DNA of 5,642 nucleotides from Dysgonamonadaceae bacterium (GTDB lineage: Bacteria; Bacteroidota; Bacteroidia; Bacteroidales; Azobacteroidaceae). Below, in pieces: positions 1 to 5,642 of this stretch. The stretch lies in the NCBI GenBank assembly GCA_031276105.1, contig JAISNS010000053.1, positions 1 through 5,642 of the forward strand. The letters are read 5' to 3'. The notes under the pieces are model-generated. The model made no database searches and had not been told where the DNA came from. It saw only the letters and a program-made list of their open reading frames with translations. Made by a program: the position numbers and the translations under genes. Each line of letters starts with the position of its first letter. Positions within the stretch are counted from its first letter, which is position 1.

Positions 1-771
1 TTTTCGACTCTGCTATTCTTTAACAACAAGGAATTTGATAATTACTGGTTTCGCACGGGAACGCCGACTTTTCTGATAGAACTTCTTAAAAAACGCAATC
101 AACTTATTCCGATACTGGAACCTCTCAAAACTTCGTCAAGTGCGTTCGACAGTTATGACCCGGCAAATATTGGCGAAATATCCCTCTTGTTTCAAACCGG
201 TTATCTCACTGTTAAACAAAAAGATTCGTCGTTGGGTTATCTGCAATACACGCTCGGAATGCCCAATGAAGAAGTCAAGCGGGCATTTCTGGATCATCTG
301 CTGAATGCTTACAGCAATTATCCCGTAGAACAAATCCAACCCTTAGTTTTCGATATGCAGCGGCAAATACATGAAGGAGATACATCAGGATTGGAACAGA
401 ACCTGCGCATCCTGTTGGCCAACATTCCGTACAAGTTGCAAGTTAAAAATGAAGCCTATTATCATTCGTTGTTTTTGCTGCTGATGAAAGTGCTGGGATT
501 TAATATTCAGGGAGAAATATTGACGAATATCGGTCGTATTGATGCCGTGTGGCGTCAACCGGGGCTGACGGTTGTCGCTGAAGTCAAATATCATTCCCGG
601 AAAAATATCGACGCTTTGCTGGACGAAGCGATGAAGCAAATCTGCGACCGGAAATATTACGAGGCGTATCTCGACGGGAAAGTTTTGCTGTTGGCGGTCG
701 CTTTTACCACCAAAGGGGTAAAGTGCCGGATACAAGATGTGAATGACCGGATACATTTGATTCCGAATTGA
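1..771 (+). CDS. AAA-ATPase-like protein with C-terminal PD-(D/E)XK nuclease-fold domain (5' partial)
   Basis: The reading frame is open from the first base and ends in TGA, giving 256 residues with no start in the window. The opening residues (FSTLLFFNNKEF, then NYWFRTGTPTFLIELLKK) match the end of the AAA-ATPase-like domain (PF09820 type) as I remember it. The last ~110 residues look like the PD-(D/E)XK domain usually fused to it (DUF1703/PDDEXK_9 type): E151 in an EAYYH helix, D181 in GRIDAVW, E194-x-K196 in VVAEVKY, then a KQI..RKYYEAY helix and a LLLAVAF strand. Full-length family members are roughly 500 residues, so about half is present; the Walker A and B motifs must lie upstream and cannot be checked. 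The family is common and multicopy in Bacteroidales and its role is unproven; a nucleic-acid-related function is inferred only from the fold. An internal TTG at 187 could be taken as a start, but the homologous sequence before it argues against that. Confidence 0.85.
   Translation, partial: FSTLLFFNNKEFDNYWFRTGTPTFLIELLKKRNQLIPILEPLKTSSSAFDSYDPANIGEISLLFQTGYLTVKQKDSSLGYLQYTLGMPNEEVKRAFLDHLLNAYSNYPVEQIQPLVFDMQRQIHEGDTSGLEQNLRILLANIPYKLQVKNEAYYHSLFLLLMKVLGFNIQGEILTNIGRIDAVWRQPGLTVVAEVKYHSRKNIDALLDEAMKQICDRKYYEAYLDGKVLLLAVAFTTKGVKCRIQDVNDRIHLIPN
752..759 (+). promoter_or_regulatory. Possible Bacteroidota -7 promoter element before the lyase gene
   Basis: TACATTTG fits the Bacteroidota -7 consensus TAnnTTTG exactly and lies 33 bp before the ATG at 793, inside the last codons of the upstream gene. 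No convincing TTTG -33 element is seen about 19-21 bp further upstream, so this may be chance. If real, the lyase gene would have its own short leader rather than relying on readthrough from the upstream gene, from which it is separated by only 21 bp. Confidence 0.25.
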
Positions 772-792
772 TAACTCATAATTCATTTACAC

Positions 793-3700
793 ATGAAACC
801 ATTATTTTTTTGCTTATTTTGTTTATTTTGCTTCTTTCCAAACGTTTTTTCCCAACGCCGGATGGAAAATTTAGATCGCGGACTCGTTGCCGTTGAAGTA
901 GTTAATGGCGTATATATCCAATGGCGCATTCCGGCTTCGGAATGGTACGGCACAACTTACCACCTCTACCGCGACGGCGCAAAGATTACCTCTTCTCCCA
1001 TTAGCGGCGCATCAAACTATACCGATACCGACGGAACGCCGGCTTCGCATTATCAAGTGGCGGCTGTTATCGACGGAACGGAACAAACTCCGTGCGCTTC
1101 GGTTTCCGTGTTGCCCAATCCCTACATTGAACTGACATTGCAACCGATCCCCAAAATTGACGGCGTTCCCGATTCCTATTACGCAGACTACATTACCAAC
1201 GATATTGTAACTGCCGATTTGGATGGCGACGGCGCTTACGATTTTATCGTCAAACGAATGAATGACGGTTACGATTCGGCCAATCCGTATGAAAACAAAT
1301 ACTATACGTTGTTCGACGCTTACCGGTCGGACGGAACTTTCCTGTGGCGCATCGACGTTGGCCCTAATCTTTTTCATAACGTGGAAATAAACGCGATGGT
1401 TTATGATTTCGATGGCGACGGCAAAGCCGAAGTCGTCATGCGAACATCGGAAGGAACAATAGACGGCGAAGGGAATCTTATTCCCGACCTCGGCAATGCA
1501 ATGGGCGAACCCGTTCCCGACGGAAAAACCAATTACCGCGACCGCCTGCAAAACAACGGCCAGTGGTTTGAATACGAAGGCCCGGAATACTTGTCGCTCT
1601 TCGACGGTGAAACCGGACGGATGATCGACCGCATCGATCACATCGCCCGGCAACCCGTTTCGCAATGGGGTACATCCGGAACGCAGGCCGGCGGGTTAGC
1701 GCACCGGGCTTGCAAATACCATTACGGAGCGCCTTATTTAGACGGCAAACGCCCAAGTCTTTTTGTTTCGCGAGGCATCTATTACCGCACAAAAATGGTC
1801 GCTTACGATATTATCGACCGGAAATTCGTAAAACGATGGGAATGGGATTCGGGAACCGGCGCCTATTGCGGACAGGGCAACCACAATTTTTCGGTGGCTG
1901 ATGTGGATAATGACGGACGCGACGAAATCGTTTACGGTTCCATGACTATCGACGACGACGGTACGGGGCTTTATTCTACCGGATTGGGACACGGAGACGC
2001 TATTCACGCCGGCGATTTCGACCCTTACCGGAAAGGTCTCGAAGTGTTTGCCTGCCTCGAAAACTCGCCTTACCACGGCACAACTTTCCGGACAGCCGAA
2101 AACGGCAATATCTTACTGCAATACATCGCCGGAAGCGATTGCGGACGGGCAATGGCCGCTAATTTTTCCGCCCAATACAAGGGCGCAGAGCTGTGGCCTT
2201 CCACCGGCGGTTCTTTTTCCGCTTCGGAACGGCGCGAAATACTCAATTTTTACGGAAAATCTACGAATTACCGGATTTACTGGGACGGCGATTTGCTGGA
2301 AGAATTGGTCGATCACAACGGTTTCAGTTCCTCCTCCGGTAAAGGAACGGGGGCCGTCCAAAAATACACCGGCTCTTCATGGAAGGATTTACTGGTAACC
2401 ACCGGCTACTATTCCTGCAATTATACCAAGGGAACCCCTTGCCTGCAAGCCGATTTGTTCGGAGACTGGCGCGAAGAACTGATTTACAAAAGCGACGACG
2501 AATCGAAAATACGCATCTATTTTACTACAATACCTACCGAACACCGTATTTATACGCTAATGCACGACTTGCAATACCGGCAAGCCATTGCCTGGCAAAT
2601 GTGCGGATACAATCAGCCGCCGCATGTCAGCTATTTCTTGGGAGAAGCGGAAGGAATCACCCTGCCGCCGCCCCCGGTTGCCGACAACGGGCGATTGGTG
2701 TTTGAATCGTCGGCCGGTTGGAATACAACGTCTTCCAACTGGAAAAAAGACGGAGCCGTCCGGACGTATCAAGACGGCGAAGATGTTTTATTCGACGTTT
2801 CCGGCCAAACGGCTGAAGCTATATCGTTGAATACAAGCGTTGCACCGCGTAACCTGTTTGTCAATGCTCCGGGCGATTACACATTCGATATGACAAACGG
2901 AAAGTTGACCGGAAACATGCGCCTCTTAAAACAAGGCGCCGGAAAACTGATTTTCAACGGAAATCATGATTATTCGGGAGCAACCGAACTTTGGGACGGC
3001 GTAACCGTCTTCAACGGAGAACTGACAAACAGCCCGGTTTGGATAAACCGCTTTGCCGAACTGGAAACAACCGGCGTTTTGGGCAAAACATTGACCCTGG
3101 AATACGGCGCTTGTCTGTATCCCGGCGGCAAAAACACAACGGGCAACCTGACGATAGCCGGCGGATTAACGTTGAACGAAAAGGCGGTTGTTATGTTCGA
3201 TTTGGGCGCCTCTGCCGGAGAATGTGACCGTATTTCGCTCGCCAATCAAACCTTTACCCCGACAAATTCCGCGGTGTTTCGCATTATCAATCAGGGAACT
3301 GTGGAAGAAGGCGATTATGTACTGATGCAAGATGTAGCGGCTATCGACGGCAATATCGACGGCGTCGCGGTAGAAGGTTTGCCGGATAAATTCGCTACCC
3401 TTTCGTTTTCAGACGGAACGGTTATCCTCACTGTCGCCAATATGCGGAACAGCGCATCCATCCTCTGGAAAGGCGACAACAACAATCCCGTATGGGAAAC
3501 CGGCGGCGCGGCCAATTTCTCTCTGAATGGAACGAATACCTATTTCGCTGTGGGCGATGATGTTACTTTCGACGATTCCGCTCCCTCCAAAACGGTTAAT
3601 AAGTCGGGACTTTTGCCGGCAGGCGATATTACCGTCGATACGGAAAACAATTATATCATTCAGGGAGAAGGCGTCATTTCGGGTGCGGCTTCCCTCACTA

Positions 3701-5382
3701 AAACCGGTTCGGGAAAACTGACGTTAAAAGGAGTAAACGAATATACCGGCGCGACCATCGTCGCCGGCGGAACGCTGTCCGTAGAAAAAATGCCCACGCT
3801 GGAATATGCCGGTTCCATCGGCTTCGGAAGCAACAACCCCGAATTATTCGTACTGGATGGCGGTACATTGACTTCTGCCGTAGCCACAGGAACGCTTACC
3901 TCTTCCAAAGCCATTCAAGCAGGCGCCAACGGAGGAACGTTTCATACGAATATCAATTTTGAATGGAATGCCCTGATTACCGGCGGAGTATTGACCAAAA
4001 CAGGCAATGGCAGTTTGTCGCTTTTCGCGGCCAACAGCCTCGACCGGCTGGTTATCCAAAGCGGAACGGTCAACCTGAAAACGGAAGAAGCTACGCCGGG
4101 AAAAACAGTCGTATTCGAAAGCGGCGTCCTGAATTGCCTGAATAATTCGTCGTCGTACAGCGCTGCCGCTTGGAACATCGAAGTCCCGGAAGGCAAATCG
4201 GGAACGATTAATCTGGATTCCCGCTGCACTTACAGCGGTAAACTGACCGGAGGAGGCAACCTGACCGTCCAATCGCCTTTTGTACGAAGCGACTTGAACG
4301 GCAACTGGTCGGAATTTACCGGAGTGATTACCGCTACTTCCGATTCCGACGGCGGCGATTTGCGTTTCAACAACAATTACGGCCTGCCGAACGCCGAACT
4401 GAACGTCGCCGGCAAACTGAACGTTTACAACAATACCGGCAACGCTTTTGCTATCGGCGCATTGAGCGGAACCACCGATGCCACGCTTAGCGGCAACCAT
4501 TTATGGACAATCGGCGCCAAGAATACGAACAGCGTTTTCAATGGTAAAATCACAGCCGGATCGCTGACAAAAACCGGAACGGGCGCATTGACCCTCTCGA
4601 ACGTAAATACCTATACCGGAACGACTGCGGTCAACAACGGGCGATTGATTGTAACGGCGTCCGGCGGAAGCGGTACGGGCACAGGCAATGTCACGGTCAA
4701 TAACAACGGCTCTATCGGCGGAACGGGGATCGTTGGCGGAAACGTTTCCGTGGCCGGCGGCGGCTTTGTCGAACCGGGCAACGAAGCGGCTTCCTCGTGG
4801 ACGGGTCGTTTAGGAACACTCCGCTTGGAAAAAAACCTTACCCTGAACGGTACGTTGCGGATGGGCGTTCGGAATGCACCGGGCTATTCGGCAGATAAAT
4901 TGCTCGTGAACGGAAATTTGGCGCTCAACGGGCATCTCCTGGTCGAAATAATCAATGGCGGGGAATCTTTCCCTCTGGGAGCGGAATTGACGTTGCTGGA
5001 CGTTGCCGGCACAATCAGCGGGCAATTTCTTTCCCTCACCTTGCCGCCGGTGGACGCGGGGACGGTGTGGGACACAAATTCCCTGTTGACAACGGGCAAA
5101 ATAAAAGTGGTTCCGGCAACGGGGATTCATTCACCGGAAGCGAAAAGCACGTTAATCCTCTGTCCGAATCCTGCCCAAGAGTCTGTCGCGATTGATTGGC
5201 CTGCGGAAGAAATTTTCAGGGTAGAAATTATTGATTTGTCGGGGAAAACGGTACTGTATGAAACCGGTTTTGTTTCGGGTAAAAGCGTCAATATCAGCGG
5301 TCTTTCACAAGGATTGTATGTCGTTCGCTGTCATGCGCTTTCAGGTATCCTTGAAAAAGTATTATTGGTTACAAGAAAGTAA
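793..5382 (+). CDS. Secreted family PL11 rhamnogalacturonan lyase with autotransporter-type repeats and T9SS sorting domain
   Basis: This 1529-residue protein should cleave the rhamnogalacturonan I backbone of pectin by beta-elimination, outside the cell. Residues 1-20 are a hydrophobic signal peptide, probably cut before Q21. Residues ~22-625 match PL11 (YesW/YesX relatives): the opening RRMENLDRGLVAV, a fibronectin-like segment to ~108, then a propeller with acidic loops DLDGDGAYD (142-150), DFDGDGKAE (205-213) and DVDNDGRDE (370-378), plus GPEYLSLFDGETG (263-275), YLDGKRPSLFVSRG (315-328), GHGDAIHAGDFD (399-410) and closing NQPPHVSYFLG (607-617). Residues ~631-1442 are autotransporter-associated beta-strand repeats. 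Residues ~1451-1529 are a T9SS type A sorting domain. Typical PL11 enzymes are about 600 residues, so over half of this protein is accessory. The start is the ATG just before the signal peptide; no Shine-Dalgarno sequence is present (ATAACTCATAATTCATTTAC precedes it), as usual in Bacteroidota. The PL11 call is firm; endo or exo action cannot be decided by eye. Confidence 0.93.
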   Translation: MKPLFFCLFCLFCFFPNVFSQRRMENLDRGLVAVEVVNGVYIQWRIPASEWYGTTYHLYRDGAKITSSPISGASNYTDTDGTPASHYQVAAVIDGTEQTPCASVSVLPNPYIELTLQPIPKIDGVPDSYYADYITNDIVTADLDGDGAYDFIVKRMNDGYDSANPYENKYYTLFDAYRSDGTFLWRIDVGPNLFHNVEINAMVYDFDGDGKAEVVMRTSEGTIDGEGNLIPDLGNAMGEPVPDGKTNYRDRLQNNGQWFEYEGPEYLSLFDGETGRMIDRIDHIARQPVSQWGTSGTQAGGLAHRACKYHYGAPYLDGKRPSLFVSRGIYYRTKMVAYDIIDRKFVKRWEWDSGTGAYCGQGNHNFSVADVDNDGRDEIVYGSMTIDDDGTGLYSTGLGHGDAIHAGDFDPYRKGLEVFACLENSPYHGTTFRTAENGNILLQYIAGSDCGRAMAANFSAQYKGAELWPSTGGSFSASERREILNFYGKSTNYRIYWDGDLLEELVDHNGFSSSSGKGTGAVQKYTGSSWKDLLVTTGYYSCNYTKGTPCLQADLFGDWREELIYKSDDESKIRIYFTTIPTEHRIYTLMHDLQYRQAIAWQMCGYNQPPHVSYFLGEAEGITLPPPPVADNGRLVFESSAGWNTTSSNWKKDGAVRTYQDGEDVLFDVSGQTAEAISLNTSVAPRNLFVNAPGDYTFDMTNGKLTGNMRLLKQGAGKLIFNGNHDYSGATELWDGVTVFNGELTNSPVWINRFAELETTGVLGKTLTLEYGACLYPGGKNTTGNLTIAGGLTLNEKAVVMFDLGASAGECDRISLANQTFTPTNSAVFRIINQGTVEEGDYVLMQDVAAIDGNIDGVAVEGLPDKFATLSFSDGTVILTVANMRNSASILWKGDNNNPVWETGGAANFSLNGTNTYFAVGDDVTFDDSAPSKTVNKSGLLPAGDITVDTENNYIIQGEGVISGAASLTKTGSGKLTLKGVNEYTGATIVAGGTLSVEKMPTLEYAGSIGFGSNNPELFVLDGGTLTSAVATGTLTSSKAIQAGANGGTFHTNINFEWNALITGGVLTKTGNGSLSLFAANSLDRLVIQSGTVNLKTEEATPGKTVVFESGVLNCLNNSSSYSAAAWNIEVPEGKSGTINLDSRCTYSGKLTGGGNLTVQSPFVRSDLNGNWSEFTGVITATSDSDGGDLRFNNNYGLPNAELNVAGKLNVYNNTGNAFAIGALSGTTDATLSGNHLWTIGAKNTNSVFNGKITAGSLTKTGTGALTLSNVNTYTGTTAVNNGRLIVTASGGSGTGTGNVTVNNNGSIGGTGIVGGNVSVAGGGFVEPGNEAASSWTGRLGTLRLEKNLTLNGTLRMGVRNAPGYSADKLLVNGNLALNGHLLVEIINGGESFPLGAELTLLDVAGTISGQFLSLTLPPVDAGTVWDTNSLLTTGKIKVVPATGIHSPEAKSTLILCPNPAQESVAIDWPAEEIFRVEIIDLSGKTVLYETGFVSGKSVNISGLSQGLYVVRCHALSGILEKVLLVTRK
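853..2667 (+). other. PL11 catalytic domain (residues ~21-625)
   Basis: This part of the lyase gene encodes the whole catalytic unit: an N-terminal beta-sandwich-like segment (GVYIQWRIP...YHLYRDG, residues 39-62) followed by the propeller. Known PL11 structures are eight-bladed propellers with bound calcium, and the three DxDxDG-type loops here fit calcium binding. Two looser loops, DFDPYRKGLE (408-417) and DLFGDWREE (554-562), look like further blade turns. After GPN (190-192) this protein has LFHNVEINAMVYDFDGDG, where, from memory, many PL11 enzymes have a GAHYT-containing segment, so it may belong to a less studied branch. Confidence 0.85.
2692..3027 (+). repeat. Autotransporter-type repeat module 1 (residues 634-745)
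   Basis: This protein-level repeat sits inside the lyase gene. It starts with a tryptophan-rich lead (AGWNTTSSNW), then a DGEDVLFD turn at 661-668, then the strand motif LLKQGAGKLIFNGNHDYSGAT (711-731), which fits the passenger-associated transport repeat pattern LxKxGxGxLxLxGxNxYxGxT. It aligns with the module at 3451-3786 through its whole length, but the two have diverged in DNA sequence, so the duplication is old. Such repeats form right-handed beta-helix coils. Confidence 0.75.
3451..3786 (+). repeat. Autotransporter-type repeat module 2 (residues 887-998)
   Basis: This is the second copy of the bipartite module: a lead with two tryptophans (LWKGDNNNPVWETGG, 891-905), the turn VGDDVTFDDS (920-929), and a textbook repeat core, LTKTGSGKLTLKG (968-980) followed by VNEYTGATIVAGGTLSV (981-997). 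Both modules have the order W-lead, GDDVxFD turn, then KxGxGKL core at similar spacing. A weaker third core, LTKTGNGSLSLFAANSLDRL (1067-1086), follows about 70 residues later and lacks the YTGAT part. Confidence 0.8.
4558..5118 (+). repeat. Last autotransporter-type repeat core with glycine/asparagine-rich tail (residues 1256-1442)
   Basis: The core LTKTGTGALTLSN (1258-1270), with NTYTGTTAVNNGRLIV after it (1272-1287), is followed by GNVTVNNNGSIGGTGIVGGN (1298-1317) and VEPGN (1326-1330), then by NLTLNGTLRMGV, DKLLVNGNLALNG and AELTLLDVAGTISGQF. This order, ending in PGN and then DKL and a TLL strand, is the usual end of autotransporter passenger repeats. A similar order occurs once earlier at residues ~764-882 (YPGGK, NLTIAGGLTLN, CDRISL, YVLMQDVAAIDGN). 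No autotransporter beta-barrel follows; a T9SS domain takes its place. Confidence 0.75.
5143..5379 (+). other. T9SS type A C-terminal sorting domain (residues ~1451-1529)
   Basis: The last ~79 residues of the lyase have the signature of the Por/T9SS sorting domain: PNP at 1458-1460, the strand VEIIDLSGKTV at 1477-1487, ISGLSQGLYVVR at 1501-1512, and a final hydrophobic strand KVLLVTRK. In studied Bacteroidota this domain directs proteins from the periplasm through the outer membrane and is then removed, with the cargo anchored to the surface or released. Its presence implies that the host genome encodes the T9SS machinery (PorU, PorV, SprA/Sov and others), none of which is in this window. Confidence 0.88.
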
Positions 5383-5397
5383 GTTACTCGTTGTCCG

Positions 5398-5482
5398 TTA
5401 CACGCTCGTGTAACGCAGCCTTACACGGGTATGTAACGCCGCCTTACACGTTCGTGTAAGGCGGCGTTACACGCTCGTGTAA
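5398..5482. repeat. Four phased 16-bp palindromes with a 23-bp period
   Basis: Copies of TTACACGnnCGTGTAA start at 5398, 5421, 5444 and 5467, exactly 23 bp apart, with 7-bp G/C-rich spacers (CGCAGCC, CGCCGCC, GGCGGCG). Copies 1, 3 and 4 are perfect with centre CT, TT and CT. Copy 2 is altered in its right half (TTACACGGGTATGTAA). Copy 1 also has flanking CG pairs that extend its arms to 9 bp (5396-5404 and 5407-5415). The array starts 15 bp after the lyase stop codon and ends 31 bp before the stop codon of the convergent gene. A period that is not a multiple of three, together with stop codons, shows it is not coding. It could be a protein-binding array, a dispersed extragenic palindrome family, or an RNA structure element. 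Confidence 0.9.
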
Positions 5483-5484
5483 GG
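5419..5484. other. Long hairpin formed by palindromes 2-4; possible bidirectional transcript end
   Basis: Around the centre TT at 5451-5452 the arms 5432-5450 and 5453-5471 are perfect reverse complements (19 bp, left arm TGTAACGCCGCCTTACACG). Pairing continues outward to 5419 and 5484 with one mismatch (A5431/C5472) and two G-U wobbles (T5430/G5473 and G5428/T5475), giving a stem of about 32 bp. The position between two convergent genes suits a shared transcript end. Neither strand has a T-run after the stem, so it is not a classical intrinsic terminator; a role in 3'-end protection or factor-dependent ending is an inference. Confidence 0.6.
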
Positions 5485-5513
5485 GCGTCGATCCTGAACG
5501 GCAAAGCGTTTCT

Positions 5514-5642
5514 TTACTGGTATTCAAACATCCGGGCGAAGCGGTAATCCACGCCACCGAGCGTTATCGTTATATCGACTTCGCCGGTCAGACCGCCCAA
5601 ATCATCCGGAAGCTTGCATACGCAATTTGTCAGGTCTTTAGA
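5514..5642 (-). CDS. C-terminal end of an unknown convergent protein (5' partial)
   Basis: Read on the minus strand from the window edge, this frame gives 42 residues and a TAA stop at 5516-5514. It contains NCVCKLPDDLGGLTGEVD and then ITITLGGVDYRFARMFEYQ. The alternation of hydrophobic and polar residues suggests beta strands ending in an aromatic C-terminus. I do not recognise the family. It was chosen over the open plus-strand frame because it ends at a proper stop just beyond the palindrome array, while the plus frame has no start codon. The gene converges on the lyase gene, leaving a 131-bp intergenic gap that holds the palindromes. The start lies outside the window. Confidence 0.6.
   Translation of the reverse strand, partial: SKDLTNCVCKLPDDLGGLTGEVDITITLGGVDYRFARMFEYQ

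Noticed and set aside
793..852. Lipoprotein signal with a lipobox cysteine (C7, C10 or C13)
   Set aside because: The cysteines fall inside the hydrophobic core in LFC repeats, without a [LVI][AST][GA]C lipobox, and a cleavage site before Q21 fits better. A T9SS domain also argues for a standard signal peptide.
1012..1665. Minus-strand open frame of 217 codons opposite the lyase
   Set aside because: It lies entirely antisense to the conserved PL11 domain, whose motifs are unmistakable; its composition is that of a shadow frame, with no recognisable domain.
3844..4500. Minus-strand open frame of 218 codons opposite the repeat region
   Set aside because: It is antisense to the glycine/threonine/asparagine-rich repeats, which tend to leave the opposite strand open; no recognisable motif is present.
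2692..5118. A classical type V autotransporter
   Set aside because: The passenger-type repeats are present but the protein ends in a T9SS sorting domain, with no C-terminal beta-barrel of ~250-300 residues.
5398..5482. CRISPR array
   Set aside because: The repeats are 16-bp palindromes with only 7-bp, related G/C-rich spacers; CRISPR spacers are about 30 bp and unrelated to each other, and no cas gene is present.
5419..5490. Classical intrinsic terminator
   Set aside because: The stem is strong but is followed by G/C-rich sequence on both strands, with no T-run.
1..5642. Polysaccharide utilisation locus
   Set aside because: Only one carbohydrate-active gene is present; no SusC/SusD pair, sensor-regulator or other glycoside hydrolase is seen, and the neighbours are unrelated.

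Overview
The window most likely comes from a member of the Bacteroidota, probably order Bacteroidales. Three features point there: a large secreted protein with a type IX secretion (T9SS, Por) C-terminal sorting domain, a C-terminal fragment of the AAA-ATPase-like/PD-(D/E)XK family that is abundant in Bacteroidales genomes, and an A/T-rich leader with no Shine-Dalgarno sequence before the large gene. I cannot assign a genus.

Layout: (1) Bases 1-771, + strand, hold the C-terminal half of an AAA-ATPase-like protein with a PD-(D/E)XK nuclease-fold domain; its start and Walker motifs lie upstream of the window. (2) After only 21 bp, bases 793-5382, + strand, encode a complete 1529-residue secreted protein. 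It has a signal peptide, a family PL11 rhamnogalacturonan lyase domain with Ca-binding-type DxDxDG loops, about 800 residues of autotransporter-type beta-helix repeats, and a T9SS type A sorting domain. (3) Bases 5383-5513 are intergenic and carry four 16-bp palindromes (consensus TTACACGnnCGTGTAA) spaced exactly 23 bp apart; the central ones combine into a very long hairpin. (4) Bases 5514-5642, - strand, are the last 42 codons of a convergent gene of unknown function.

How the parts work together: the central gene reads as a cell-surface or secreted pectin-degrading enzyme that cleaves the rhamnogalacturonan I backbone. The beta-helical repeats would act as a spacer or carbohydrate-facing stalk, and the C-terminal domain would direct export through T9SS. 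No SusC/SusD pair, regulator or other carbohydrate enzyme is visible, so the window does not show a polysaccharide utilisation locus. The upstream nuclease-fold gene has no evident functional link to it. The most unusual features are the lyase/repeat/T9SS fusion and the phased palindrome array between the convergent genes.
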